Numbered from the stretch's first letter, positions 24,715-33,712 are shown. The stretch: 64,000 nucleotides of DNA from Fibrobacter sp. UWB2 (GCF_002210425.1 NZ_MWQK01000004.1:310001-374000); one strand, 5' to 3'. Notes: generated by a model not told the origin, from the sequence alone. Translations and numbers: made by a program.

Positions 24715-25383
24715 ATGTTTGGAATTATTCTTACAATCATTGCTTTTGAGCTTGGCGTTACCATCCGCAACAAATGGCGTAACCCGCTTTTGAACCCAAT
24801 TCTCATCGCCACCATTCTCATCATCGGATTTTTGACCGTCACGGGAATCAAATACGAAACATACAAAGTAGGTGGTGATTACATTTCGTTCTTCCTTGGA
24901 CCTGTAACAGTTCTGCTTGCCGTTCCTTTGTACAGACACATCCAGGCACTCAAAAACAACTGGCTCCCAATTTTAACAGGGATTCTCGTGGGCTGCATCA
25001 CAAGCATTGCCTGCGTAATCGCTTGCGCCAAGATTTTCAACATCAGCAAGACTCTGATGCTTTCGCTCATTCCGAAGTCCATCACTATTCCGATGGGTTC
25101 TGTGGTTTCCGAGCAGATTGGCGGTATTCCGTCCATCACGATTGTGGCGATTGTCATTACGGGAATTACAGGCGCCGTGACAGCACCGCTTGTTTGCAAA
25201 TTTTTCCGCATTGGAAATCCTGTTGCACAAGGTGTTGCCATTGGAACTGCAAGCCATGCGCTTGGAACGACAAAGGCGATGGAAATCGGAGAAGTTCAGG
25301 GCGCGATGAGCAGTTTGTCAATAGGAGTCGCGGGCGTGATGACAGTGTTCGTGACACCAGTGATGCTCAATATATTCGCTTAA
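24715..25383 (+). CDS. lrgB: LrgB/CidB family membrane protein
   Basis: 222 residues, about seven hydrophobic helices. LrgB motifs: NPLLNPILIA, LGPVTVLLAVPLY, SLIPKSITIPMG, GIPSITIVAIVITGITGA and GTASHALGTTKA. It acts with LrgA in the inner membrane; in plants the fused relative exports glycolate, and in bacteria an LrgAB pair moves pyruvate, so a metabolite carrier is possible here. Followed by a 270-bp gene-free stretch of palindromic repeats. Confidence 0.93.
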   Translation: MFGIILTIIAFELGVTIRNKWRNPLLNPILIATILIIGFLTVTGIKYETYKVGGDYISFFLGPVTVLLAVPLYRHIQALKNNWLPILTGILVGCITSIACVIACAKIFNISKTLMLSLIPKSITIPMGSVVSEQIGGIPSITIVAIVITGITGAVTAPLVCKFFRIGNPVAQGVAIGTASHALGTTKAMEIGEVQGAMSSLSIGVAGVMTVFVTPVMLNIFA

Positions 25384-25487
25384 AAACAAGAATACCGTCC
25401 CCATTCGCGGATCATGACTACTAAGCAGCATAGCTGCAAGTAGTCAAAGAGAACTAATCCGGGGAGACAATGCAAAAGCGAGAAATA

Positions 25488-25645
25488 ATGGATCCTTCGT
25501 CGCTACGCTCCTCAGGATGACGAGATGGAGATGCCCTCCCGGAACGGAGTCCGGGATGACAAAGGTGGCGGGCATGACAATGCCACGAGATGGCGGATCA
25601 AGTCCGCCATGACACTACAGGCTATGGCGGGCATGACAATGCGCG
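25488..25645. repeat. Cluster of about five palindromic repeats
   Basis: A run of hairpins, each closed by ATGAC(A): GGATCCTTCG...CTCAGGATGAC, GATGCCCTCCCGG...CCGGGATGACAA, GGCGGGCATGACAATG, GATGGCGGATC...CCGCCATGAC, ATGGCGGGCATGACAATG. It fills most of the space between lrgB and the convergent SagB-like gene, and may also serve as transcription end. Confidence 0.8.
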
Positions 25646-25661
25646 GGCGTTTCAAAATCCG

Positions 25662-27044
25662 CTATCTAGCCGGGCTTTTCCCGATGAGCACGGTCGAGAT
25701 GATGCTTTCGGTTTCGGGAATATCAAGAAGCTTTTTGAGTTCGTCGTGGTAGAAGAAATGTTCTTCGCGGGCAGTCTTGTTGAGCAAGCGCGCGGAGACG
25801 TAAAGCGATTCGGCGAGCACGCCTGCGTTTAAGTTCATGTAGCGGTAGCCGCGATTCCCAAGCACTTGGCAAGATTCATTCAAGTTCGAAGTAAGCACCA
25901 CAGCGAACATGGAATTTTGAACTTGTTCTGGAACGGCAAAGCACTTGTTAAACTTTTTCGGATTGGCAGAACCGCTTTGCATATAGATGGACTTGCGAAC
26001 AGGGATGTAGCGGTACACTCCTGCATACACAAACATCACATCAAAAACCACCACCCAAATTTTTATAAGTCCTGCGCCAAAAGCGTTCAACTGCGCGAGT
26101 TCCAGCCAGCGCAACATCGACGAGAAATCATCCAGGTCAAGCGTTCCATGGGCAAACGGTGTTGCCACTTTTTTATCGGCGCGCAAATACCACAGTTCGC
26201 GCAAATAATAGTCGTTCGTAAACTTCGACGGCGTCAGCGGAAATTCATCGCCCGGGAGCGCCTGCGCATTCAAGCGGCGCACCTTCATACAAAGGTTCAA
26301 GTCATCAATGTTTTCCAAACGATTTTGCAACATGAATCGCGACGGATAACGCGAAATCTCCATGCGACATTCATCTTCGCCCGCATAAGCGCCCATCTCC
26401 GCATGGTTCGAATACGCGAGTTCACCAACGCCATCATCGACGGAATTGAACGCGACCATGCTCTTTTCCGGGAAAACCGCAATTGCCGCCATCGGCATTT
26501 CAGTAGCCCCGAGCTTGAGCGCCACAGCAACGGAATCATCGACAAACCCGCCTAGCGCAAAAACCTTTTGACCACGCGACTTTGCCAAAAGAATCGTATT
26601 GGCGCAAGCTGAGCCCACATCCATTTGCACCTGACGATACGCGGCCTCGCGGAACCGCCAAACCGCACGTTCCAGGAGCCCTGTGTAAATGAAAATCGTC
26701 TGCGCTTCGGTTATAAATTCCTGTTCCGGAAACGATGCAAGAATCGCCTTGCGGACATCGACACCGCCAATTTTGACAAGCTTCGATTCTGCACGGTCCA
26801 CGTAGTAAACGCCATCGGGGACCTCTCCCCCATGCACCACGGCATAGACGCAAACCGGATTCAGGTAATCCGCCGAAACCGGCGCCAAAAGTGGCATGAA
26901 AGCGGCCGTCAGAGGGTAACGATTGCACCCCTCGTAGCGCTTGTCGGCATACGCCTGCTTTTCCCAGTGCATAATGACGGGATCCCCGCTGCCGTGGGGA
27001 ATGTACTGGGTCGATTCGTGATAAATTTCCGAAAAATAGCGCAT
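25662..27044 (-). CDS. SagB-type flavin oxidoreductase with two nitroreductase-like domains
   Basis: 460 residues. The first domain (about 50-205) shows the SagB/ThcOx layout: VYAVVHGGEVPDGVYYVD, IFIYTGLLERAVWRFREAAYR, then DVGSACANTILLAKSRG, GGFVDD and AVALKLGATEMPMAAIAVFP. A second domain (about 285-460) repeats it in diverged form: LNESCQVLGNRGYRYMNLNAGVLAESLYVSARLL and ESIISTVLIGKSP. SagB dehydrogenases oxidise azolines to thiazoles or oxazoles in peptide natural products, but many single copies have other or unknown roles. No YcaO, precursor peptide or export gene lies nearby. Start at 27044, 6 nt after a perfect promoter element. Confidence 0.78.
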   Translation of the reverse strand: MRYFSEIYHESTQYIPHGSGDPVIMHWEKQAYADKRYEGCNRYPLTAAFMPLLAPVSADYLNPVCVYAVVHGGEVPDGVYYVDRAESKLVKIGGVDVRKAILASFPEQEFITEAQTIFIYTGLLERAVWRFREAAYRQVQMDVGSACANTILLAKSRGQKVFALGGFVDDSVAVALKLGATEMPMAAIAVFPEKSMVAFNSVDDGVGELAYSNHAEMGAYAGEDECRMEISRYPSRFMLQNRLENIDDLNLCMKVRRLNAQALPGDEFPLTPSKFTNDYYLRELWYLRADKKVATPFAHGTLDLDDFSSMLRWLELAQLNAFGAGLIKIWVVVFDVMFVYAGVYRYIPVRKSIYMQSGSANPKKFNKCFAVPEQVQNSMFAVVLTSNLNESCQVLGNRGYRYMNLNAGVLAESLYVSARLLNKTAREEHFFYHDELKKLLDIPETESIISTVLIGKSPAR

Positions 27045-27050
27045 CCAACG

Positions 27051-27058
27051 CAAAGATA
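27051..27058 (-). promoter_or_regulatory. TAnnTTTG promoter element for the SagB-like gene
   Basis: Perfect TATCTTTG, then CGTTGG, then the ATG at 27044. This predicts a leaderless message. Confidence 0.65.
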
Positions 27059-27210
27059 AAAAGATTAACGTTTGTCAAAAGCACCATGTCAGTTAAATAA
27101 AATATTTTTTAACGTTTTTCGTACAGAAAGTGGACTTTTAGACCAAAACACTTATTACACTTTTTACTCCGATACATCATTTTACATAGTATAAAGCAAG
27201 GCCCCAAATA

Positions 27211-27218
27211 TATCTTTG
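27211..27218 (+). promoter_or_regulatory. TAnnTTTG promoter element for the GH5 gene
   Basis: Perfect TATCTTTG. The leader is about 28 nt and holds AAGAGGG as ribosome binding site before ATG 27252, so this gene is not leaderless. Confidence 0.6.
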
Positions 27219-27251
27219 GTAAAAAAGAAAAAATCACCTTAAGAGGGTTTT

Positions 27252-29228
27252 ATGCAAATCAAGAATTTCTATCCAAAGATGAGCGTTCTCGGCATCGCAA
27301 CCGTGATGGCACTTACCGCCTGCGGCGACGACAATGCCCAGGCTTTGTTCGCCAACAATCCGGCTCCGGGCGCCGAAAATCAGGTCCCGGTTTCTAGCAG
27401 CGACATGAATCCGACCTCTAGCGATGCTGTAGTCGACCCGACCTCCAGCTCAGCCGCTGTGGTTGACCCGTCTACGCTCCCTGCAGAAGGCCCGATTACC
27501 ATGCCGGCAGGTCTCGGCACTTTGGTCGATGACTTTGAAGACGGCGACAACTTGAGCAAAATTGGTGATTACTGGTACACCTACAACGATAACGACAACG
27601 GCGGTGCATCCATCATCACGACTCCGCTGAACGAAGAAGAAAACATCATCCCGGGCCGCGTCAACAACGGTTCCAACTACGCTTTGCAAGTCAACTACAC
27701 GCTCGACAGAGGCGATTACGAATACGATCCGTACGTAGGCTGGGGCGTGCAAGTCGCACCGGACGAAGCCAACGGACATTTCGGCGGCCTTACCTATTGG
27801 TACAAGGGCGGCGCCCATGAAGTGCATGTTGAAATCACCGATGTCGAAGACTACGACGTGCATCTCGCCAAGTTCCCGGCATCCCGCACATGGAAACAGG
27901 CCGTTGTCCGCTTCAAGGACCTCGTACAGGGCGGCTGGGGCAAGGAAGTCCCGTTCGACGCCAAGCACATTAATGCAATCAGCTTCCAAGCAAAGGGAAG
28001 CAAGAGCAAAGTCATGACCGACTCACTCTTCATCGACAACATCTATTTGCAGGACTCTTCCGAAGTTGAAAAAGACCAGCCGGATATGGAAATCAAGGAC
28101 CCGGTCATTCCGGTCGTTGAATTCACCGAAGCAGAAATTACTGTGACGAACCCGTTGCAGGAAAAGGCCATGAAGTACCTCAACAAGGGTGTCAACTTTA
28201 CCAACTGGCTCGAAAACGCCGATGGCAAGTTCAAGTCCTTCGAATTGGGCGAAAGCGACGTCAAGATTCTTGCCGACAACGGTTTCAAGAGCCTCCGCTT
28301 GCCGATTGACCTCGACCTCTATGCCACAAACCGTGACGCATTCGTCGCAGGCACCGATACCGAACTCAAGTTCGACGACGACACCTTGTTCCTGGTTCTC
28401 GACTCCTTCGTGGAATGGACGGCCAAGTACAACATGTCTCTCGTGATCGACTACCACGAATACGACAACAGCTACAACACCACCAGCGCTAAGGACGCCA
28501 ACTACGTCAAGATGATGGCAGAAACGTGGAAGCATGTTGCAGCCCACTACGCCGAAAGCCCCCGCGAAGACCTGTTCTTCGAGCTCTTGAACGAACCGGA
28601 CATGAGCGATGGTAAGGTCACTGCAGCAACATGGACAACCGCAGCCCAGGCTATGATTGACGCCATCCGCACGGTTGATACCAAGCACACCATCCTCTTC
28701 GGTGATGCCCAGTGGTACTCCATCACGCTCCTCGCCAAGCGCACTCCGTTCACCGATGACAACATCATCTACGTGATCCACACCTACGAACCGTTCGCCT
28801 TCACGCATCAGGGCGGTTCCTGGACGGACTACGCCACCATCCACGATATTCCGTTCCCCTACGATCCGGCTAAGTGGTCTACGGTTTCTGGCGACTTCGG
28901 TGTCAACAAGAGCACAAAGTCCTACGTGAAGACCAACATCAAGAACTACTACAAGACCGGCAGCAAGGAAGCCATCTTGGAACAGATTCTCAAGGCCAAG
29001 AAGTGGGCAGCCACCAACAACGTGCCTGTGATTATCAACGAATTCGGCGCATTGAACCTCCGCTCTACCGCTGAATCCCGCATCAACTACCTCACGGCCA
29101 TGCGCGAAATCTGCGACACCCTCCAGATTCCTTGGACGCACTGGGGCTACACCGGCAACTTCTCCGTGATTGAAAACGGCAAGTTGATCGAAGGCCTCGA
29201 CAAGGCACTCGGCGTCGGTAGCAAATAA
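27252..29228 (+). CDS. GH5-family cellulase-type lipoprotein with N-terminal carbohydrate-binding module
   Basis: 658 residues. Lipobox LTAC (Cys24) anchors it to the envelope; a Ser/Thr/Pro linker with SSSAAVVDP repeats follows. Residues about 88-275 (LVDDFEDGDNLSKIGDYWYTYND ... DSLFIDNIYL, shown in parts) match the CBM11-like jelly roll seen in Fibrobacter endoglucanases. The GH5 catalytic barrel covers about 305-655: GVNFTNWLE, SLRLPID, HEYDN, acid/base Glu448 in LLNEPD, and nucleophile Glu597 in INEFGA, ending in WTHWGYTGNF. Likely an endo-beta-1,4-glucanase or related beta-glucanase acting at the cell surface. Confidence 0.9.
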   Translation: MQIKNFYPKMSVLGIATVMALTACGDDNAQALFANNPAPGAENQVPVSSSDMNPTSSDAVVDPTSSSAAVVDPSTLPAEGPITMPAGLGTLVDDFEDGDNLSKIGDYWYTYNDNDNGGASIITTPLNEEENIIPGRVNNGSNYALQVNYTLDRGDYEYDPYVGWGVQVAPDEANGHFGGLTYWYKGGAHEVHVEITDVEDYDVHLAKFPASRTWKQAVVRFKDLVQGGWGKEVPFDAKHINAISFQAKGSKSKVMTDSLFIDNIYLQDSSEVEKDQPDMEIKDPVIPVVEFTEAEITVTNPLQEKAMKYLNKGVNFTNWLENADGKFKSFELGESDVKILADNGFKSLRLPIDLDLYATNRDAFVAGTDTELKFDDDTLFLVLDSFVEWTAKYNMSLVIDYHEYDNSYNTTSAKDANYVKMMAETWKHVAAHYAESPREDLFFELLNEPDMSDGKVTAATWTTAAQAMIDAIRTVDTKHTILFGDAQWYSITLLAKRTPFTDDNIIYVIHTYEPFAFTHQGGSWTDYATIHDIPFPYDPAKWSTVSGDFGVNKSTKSYVKTNIKNYYKTGSKEAILEQILKAKKWAATNNVPVIINEFGALNLRSTAESRINYLTAMREICDTLQIPWTHWGYTGNFSVIENGKLIEGLDKALGVGSK

Positions 29229-29256
29229 GTCTCTCCTTAAAACCCCCTCAAAAAAG

Positions 29257-29283
29257 GTCACGCAGAAATGCGTGGCTTTTTTC
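29257..29283 (+). terminator. Intrinsic terminator after the GH5 gene
   Basis: GTCACGCA, loop GAAA, TGCGTGGC (one G-U pair), then six T. Confidence 0.88.
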
Positions 29284-29395
29284 GTACAATCGATACAGAT
29301 TTTCACAAAATTGTAGTTTTAAGGATTCTACTCTATGGGGATATTAGGTATTTTTTTATTGAACAACAATGGAAGATCCTCATCTCCTCCAAAGC

Positions 29396-29422
29396 AACCG
29401 CATGAGCAATCATGCGGTTTTT
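29396..29422 (+). terminator. Second intrinsic terminator before the metallopeptidase gene
   Basis: Perfect 10-bp stem AACCGCATGA / TCATGCGGTT with loop GCAA, then more T. No recognised gene lies between this and the terminator at 29257-29283. Confidence 0.8.
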
Positions 29423-29471
29423 CCGTTAAAAACAATTATCCTGCAAGCTCTTAAAATTCTAAATTACGATT

Positions 29472-32400
29472 ATGAAGTTTAGTATTAAGAGCATTTTGGG
29501 AGTCTGTTCCGCACTTTTTTTGGTGGGCACAGCAAACGCAATCGGTTTTTACGGTAACCAGAGCGATATAAAATGGAAAACTGCAGGTACGGAACATTTC
29601 CAGTTCATCTACCCTGTCGAATATTCTACGCACGCCGCTAAGGTTTCGACCTATGCCGAAGCCGTCTACGATTCCGTCACGAGCCGCTACAACAAGCCGC
29701 TTCCACGCATCAGCGCGGTCTTGAACAACGCTCTTTACAGCAACGGCAGCGCCATCCCGAGCGAAAACGCACTGAACCTCTGGCTCACCAACTGGGATTT
29801 TAAGATCCGCAGCAGCCACGGCTGGATTTCGGACGTGGTGACTCACGAATTCAGCCATCTCGTGAGCATTGAGAGCGGGGCTAAAATCGTCCCGAACCTT
29901 TACGGATTCCAATTCAGCTATACCGACTATTATAATGAACGCACGAGAAGCGACTTTCTCACGATGATTCCGTTTACGTTGCAGCCGCTTTGGCTTGCCG
30001 AAGGTACTGCACAATACGAATCTTCACGCATGGGGTTTGACGCCTGGGACACGCACCGCGACATGCTTCTGCGCACAGCCGCACTGAACGATAGCCTCAT
30101 GACGCTCCCGTACATGCACGACTTTTCGGACAATTCGCTACTCGCCGAACTCGGGCCCTACACGCAAGGCTTTTCACTCGTGCTCTATATTGCAAAGCAT
30201 TACGGCGACGATGCCATTCCAAAGATTTGGAAGAAACTCGGAAAGCCCTACCGCGCCACGCTCAACGGAGCGATTAAAAGCGTACTTGGCATCAGCGAAC
30301 AGCAACTTTACGACGATTGGAAAAAAGAAATTACTGAGTATTACCAAGCGCAAAAAGATTCTCTCGGCACGCTCGTCGAAGGCATCAAGATTACGAAGGA
30401 CGCATTCTGGCAGGACTTCCCTGTCGTAAGCGGCAAAAACCTTTATGGCATTTCGAATTTTGGCGGTCCGTGGTTTGACGGCAGCGTGTTCAAGATTCCA
30501 ATGGAAGATACACTCAAGACGAAAGACGAGAGACTAGAGACGAGAGATAGTACTGCGACGGTTTCCGCGAAAGTTGAAGTTGGCGATATCGAAGTTGAAG
30601 GCGCTGATAGCAACCTCATCAACATTGCCGATTTTGCAAAATCCGGATTCAGGGCAAAGAAACCCTGGTTCGACAAGGGCATTGACGTTTATGACGATAG
30701 CGTTCACGGTCCAATCCTCACCTACATCAGCTACGAGAACCGCGACAAGGATGGCCACGCCCACTTTGACGTTGCTGTAAGCGATACCAACAAGAATCAT
30801 ACAACGCTCACCTACCTCACCGATGCGGTTTACCCATCATTCAACAAGCAAGGGACAGCGATTGTATTCGTGCGCCGCGAACCATTCAGCACACGATTCG
30901 TCTTGAGCAAGGTTCCGTTCAATAGCGATATCAAAAACATCACCGCAGAAGATCCCATTGATATTTTCAAGCCCGATTCTTCGCAACTCTACTATAACAT
31001 TTACAGTCCGAAATTCAGCCCGGATGGCAAACGCATCGCATTCAGTTTCTTTGACGATGTGCAACGCGGAATTGCCATTGTGGACACGAACGGAGCAAAC
31101 TTCAAAGTCGTAAGCACCACAGGCTATGACGAGCGCGATGTCAACTGGATTGACAACGACAAGATTATCTTCGCAAGCAACCGCAACAACATTTTCAACT
31201 TGATTGAAAAAGACTTGAACTCCGGCAAGGAACGCGCGCTCACGAACGTAGTTGGCGGTGCTTTCACGCCGACACTTGCTGGCGATACGATTTTCTTTAC
31301 GCAATACGACAAGGACGGTTTCTCGCTTTACAAGTTGCCGTACGCCAAAAAATCAGAACCCGTATTCCGCGACAGCATTATCGTGAGCGTGCGAGACAGC
31401 GTTTTGCAGTTTACCGACACGCTTTATGTGGCATGCGCCGATACTGCCAAAACCGCCGATTCAACAAAGAGCGCAAACGTCGCAAGCAATGTTGCCGACA
31501 CCGCAAAATGCACGGAAGAGGTATTACGCAAGGACGTGATTCAAGTCGAGCACAGCGACACCATCAAGGTTGCCGTTACAGATTCGACACAACGCGAAAT
31601 CATCTTGCACGGAACACTCCCGCAAAAACCGCACAAAGAGCTAGAGCTCATCGACCGCGAATTTGCAGGCGCCGAACGCAACTACAAGCCAATCCCGAAC
31701 ATTCCGCTGTTCGTCCCGATTTTCAGCATTTCCGAAAACGCCCCGAGCATGACCGTCTTTGGCGAAGGCGAAATCAAGGCTAAGCTTGGCCTTGCCGTTG
31801 TCATCAGTGACGCCCTCAAGAAAAACACCGTGCAGCTCGGATTGTTGCTTGAACTCGGGAAAGGCATCGACTACATCAATGGTGACGGACTCAATCCCAA
31901 AATCGAAAAGGAATTCTTTATCGCATGGGATAACCGCAGCACGCCTATTGACCTTGGACTTTCGTACAGCTATGCGAACTACACAAACAAAGATACTATT
32001 CGTGTCGAAGATGTTGGAGGAAACGGAGGAGACAGCATAAAAACAAGCAAATACTCTTACGCTACACAGGCCATTACAGGAACCGCAGGCTACAGCATTT
32101 TCAAGAGCATCGACACATTGCAAGCGGCCATCAGTTACGACTGGGCGAATGTCAACTTCTACGATGAATCCATCGAATGGACATACAACAAACGCTTTAG
32201 CGCAACAGTCGGTTTCGGATTATCTGGAGACCAAGAAGGCGAAGGTGGTTCGGGAATTTCCGGACAAGGTAATGGGCTCTTTGCCTATTACCAGTACGCC
32301 AACAGCGACCTTAGCCGTCCCGGAACCCTTTACGTCACCGAAAACGGTAAAATCGCAACGCACTACAGGAACTTTGCGCTCCACCAGTTCGGCTTGAACC

Positions 32401-32981
32401 TTTACGGAAGCGTGCAAACGCCTTTCCTCCACGCAAGACTTGCGGCAGGCGGAAAGATTTCAAGCATCTTCAACTGGAATACAGACGATGTCAGCGACAC
32501 GTTGGATTCGTACTATTACAACCCGGTATTCCTCGATGGTTACCCGTACTTGCGTAGCAACGAAGACTACACACTCTCGGGTACAAAGACGGCAATGGCG
32601 GAGCTCCATTACCTCTACCCGATTTACGACGACTGGAGACACAATCTCTGGATTTTCTCAACTCGCAGTTTGTACGTCGACTTATTCGCTCAGATTGGTG
32701 CCGCCTGGAACGGAGACTTCTTTACAAACAAGTTTACCAAGCACGAATTCTGGGACCGTTCCGTGGGTTTAAGCTTCCGCATGAGCAACAAGATTTGGGG
32801 AAGTATTCCGTTCGATATTTCGCTCACGTTTGCTCGCGGTCTGAGCCGCATTGGTGAGGATAAGGATTTGCGCGGCGGGCGCAAGTTGACTCCGATTGAA
32901 TTGCCGCTGTTGCACAAGGATATCTGCCCCACGAGAATCAAGTTTTCCATTGGGATGGGGTTCCAAAATAGTTGGCAATAA
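29472..32981 (+). CDS. Outer-membrane protein with zinc metallopeptidase, beta-propeller and C-terminal barrel regions
   Basis: 1169 residues. Signal peptide (about 1-23, GTANA). Residues about 30-300 look like a gluzincin peptidase (peptidase MA-like): HEFSH with His125, Glu126, His129 and a third ligand Glu177 in WLAEGTAQYE. Residues about 330-640 contain TolB/WD40-like propeller blades (SPKFSPDGKRIAFSF, DGFSLYKLPYA). An acidic Asp/Ser/Thr-rich linker follows, and residues about 760-1169 are beta-strands typical of an outer-membrane barrel (LGLSYSYANY, LYVDLFAQIGAAWNG). The order peptidase-propeller-barrel is known in uncharacterised FCB-group proteins. A tandem purine-rich insertion lies at codons about 350-360. 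Possible role: processing surface proteins; not shown. Confidence 0.75.
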   Translation: MKFSIKSILGVCSALFLVGTANAIGFYGNQSDIKWKTAGTEHFQFIYPVEYSTHAAKVSTYAEAVYDSVTSRYNKPLPRISAVLNNALYSNGSAIPSENALNLWLTNWDFKIRSSHGWISDVVTHEFSHLVSIESGAKIVPNLYGFQFSYTDYYNERTRSDFLTMIPFTLQPLWLAEGTAQYESSRMGFDAWDTHRDMLLRTAALNDSLMTLPYMHDFSDNSLLAELGPYTQGFSLVLYIAKHYGDDAIPKIWKKLGKPYRATLNGAIKSVLGISEQQLYDDWKKEITEYYQAQKDSLGTLVEGIKITKDAFWQDFPVVSGKNLYGISNFGGPWFDGSVFKIPMEDTLKTKDERLETRDSTATVSAKVEVGDIEVEGADSNLINIADFAKSGFRAKKPWFDKGIDVYDDSVHGPILTYISYENRDKDGHAHFDVAVSDTNKNHTTLTYLTDAVYPSFNKQGTAIVFVRREPFSTRFVLSKVPFNSDIKNITAEDPIDIFKPDSSQLYYNIYSPKFSPDGKRIAFSFFDDVQRGIAIVDTNGANFKVVSTTGYDERDVNWIDNDKIIFASNRNNIFNLIEKDLNSGKERALTNVVGGAFTPTLAGDTIFFTQYDKDGFSLYKLPYAKKSEPVFRDSIIVSVRDSVLQFTDTLYVACADTAKTADSTKSANVASNVADTAKCTEEVLRKDVIQVEHSDTIKVAVTDSTQREIILHGTLPQKPHKELELIDREFAGAERNYKPIPNIPLFVPIFSISENAPSMTVFGEGEIKAKLGLAVVISDALKKNTVQLGLLLELGKGIDYINGDGLNPKIEKEFFIAWDNRSTPIDLGLSYSYANYTNKDTIRVEDVGGNGGDSIKTSKYSYATQAITGTAGYSIFKSIDTLQAAISYDWANVNFYDESIEWTYNKRFSATVGFGLSGDQEGEGGSGISGQGNGLFAYYQYANSDLSRPGTLYVTENGKIATHYRNFALHQFGLNLYGSVQTPFLHARLAAGGKISSIFNWNTDDVSDTLDSYYYNPVFLDGYPYLRSNEDYTLSGTKTAMAELHYLYPIYDDWRHNLWIFSTRSLYVDLFAQIGAAWNGDFFTNKFTKHEFWDRSVGLSFRMSNKIWGSIPFDISLTFARGLSRIGEDKDLRGGRKLTPIELPLLHKDICPTRIKFSIGMGFQNSWQ

Positions 32982-33015
32982 AAAATTGCCAATTATAAAT
33001 CAAAATAGTACTTCA

Positions 33016-33165
33016 CGCGGGCGGGGCCCCAGCTCAGAGTTGACGCCTAACGGCGTCAGCGGCTTCACTCGGTTATGCCGGTCTGCAAGCAGCCCGTCGC
33101 AACACTCGTTTTGCACGCTACTGCGAAGGAAATACCTTGGCCGACGCTTATTGCATTATAAAACG
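33016..33165. other. GC-rich intergenic island with a hairpin, no identifiable gene
   Basis: About 150 bp, GC-rich, between AT-rich flanks. It contains a perfect hairpin TGACGCC, loop TAAC, GGCGTCA at 33041-33058. No frame in it resembles a known protein and no RNA family was recognised. It may be a remnant of an interspersed repeat. Confidence 0.4.
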
Positions 33166-33214
33166 TATCTGCAATTATAACTGTGTAAGCTATTCTAGAC
33201 TTCTATAAACGAAA

Positions 33215-33237
33215 GGCGGCTTAGAGCCGCCGTTTTT
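33215..33237. terminator. Terminator between convergent genes
   Basis: GGCGGC, loop TTAGA, GCCGCC, G, TTTTT on the plus strand; the minus side reads into AAAGG/CCTTTCG and a short T-run, so it may serve both strands. Confidence 0.75.
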
Positions 33238-33679
33238 AGTAGTTAAAACTCTTGGTATTTTTTTCGCCGGGGAGGAGTTGTCCGGGGCTGGTGCGCTGGG
33301 CGTCGCGGCCTTTGAAATTCGGATTGATTTTTTTGATTTCACGAGATTTCACTTCGGCCTGGACATCGAGCAAGTGGCGTTCCCATTCCTGGATGGCGCC
33401 ATCGAGTTCCAAGCGGGCGTTCAGCATGAGTTCCTTGAGCTGCATAAGCTCAATCATACGCTCACGCTTCATTATCCAAAGTTCTTCTTCTTCGGGCATG
33501 CGTTCGATATTGAACAGCAAGTTCAAATACTTTTCTTCGGCCTCGCGGTACGCCTTATACGTATCTTCGTAAACGAGATTACGGTCATCAGCCATAGTCT
33601 GCTGCGAGGAGACGTGCGTCGCGCAACCGATGAAGTTCATCGCGACAGGGAGAAGGAAGAGAGGGATTGTCAAACGCAT
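33236..33679 (-). CDS. Small coiled-coil lipoprotein
   Basis: 147 residues. Lipobox FIGC (Cys19), then a long charged helical stretch (about 35-110, EDTYKAYREAEEKYLN, MKRERMIELMQLKELM) that should form a coiled coil, and a basic tail. No family recognised. ATG 33679 is 4 nt after TACCTTTA on the minus strand, so a leaderless mRNA is likely; a TTG further up at 33694 would place the start inside the promoter. Periplasmic, attached to a membrane; function unknown. Confidence 0.7.
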   Translation of the reverse strand: MRLTIPLFLLPVAMNFIGCATHVSSQQTMADDRNLVYEDTYKAYREAEEKYLNLLFNIERMPEEEELWIMKRERMIELMQLKELMLNARLELDGAIQEWERHLLDVQAEVKSREIKKINPNFKGRDAQRTSPGQLLPGEKNTKSFNY

Positions 33680-33712
33680 AAAATAAAGGTACAAAAAAAA
33701 ATAAGCAGAACT

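Noticed and set aside
25488-25645. Possible CRISPR array
   Set aside because: The hairpins differ in stem sequence and spacing and have no constant spacer length; no cas gene is near.
29370-29480. A short open frame starting at about 29370
   Set aside because: It passes through a strong terminator hairpin and has neither ribosome binding site nor recognisable product.
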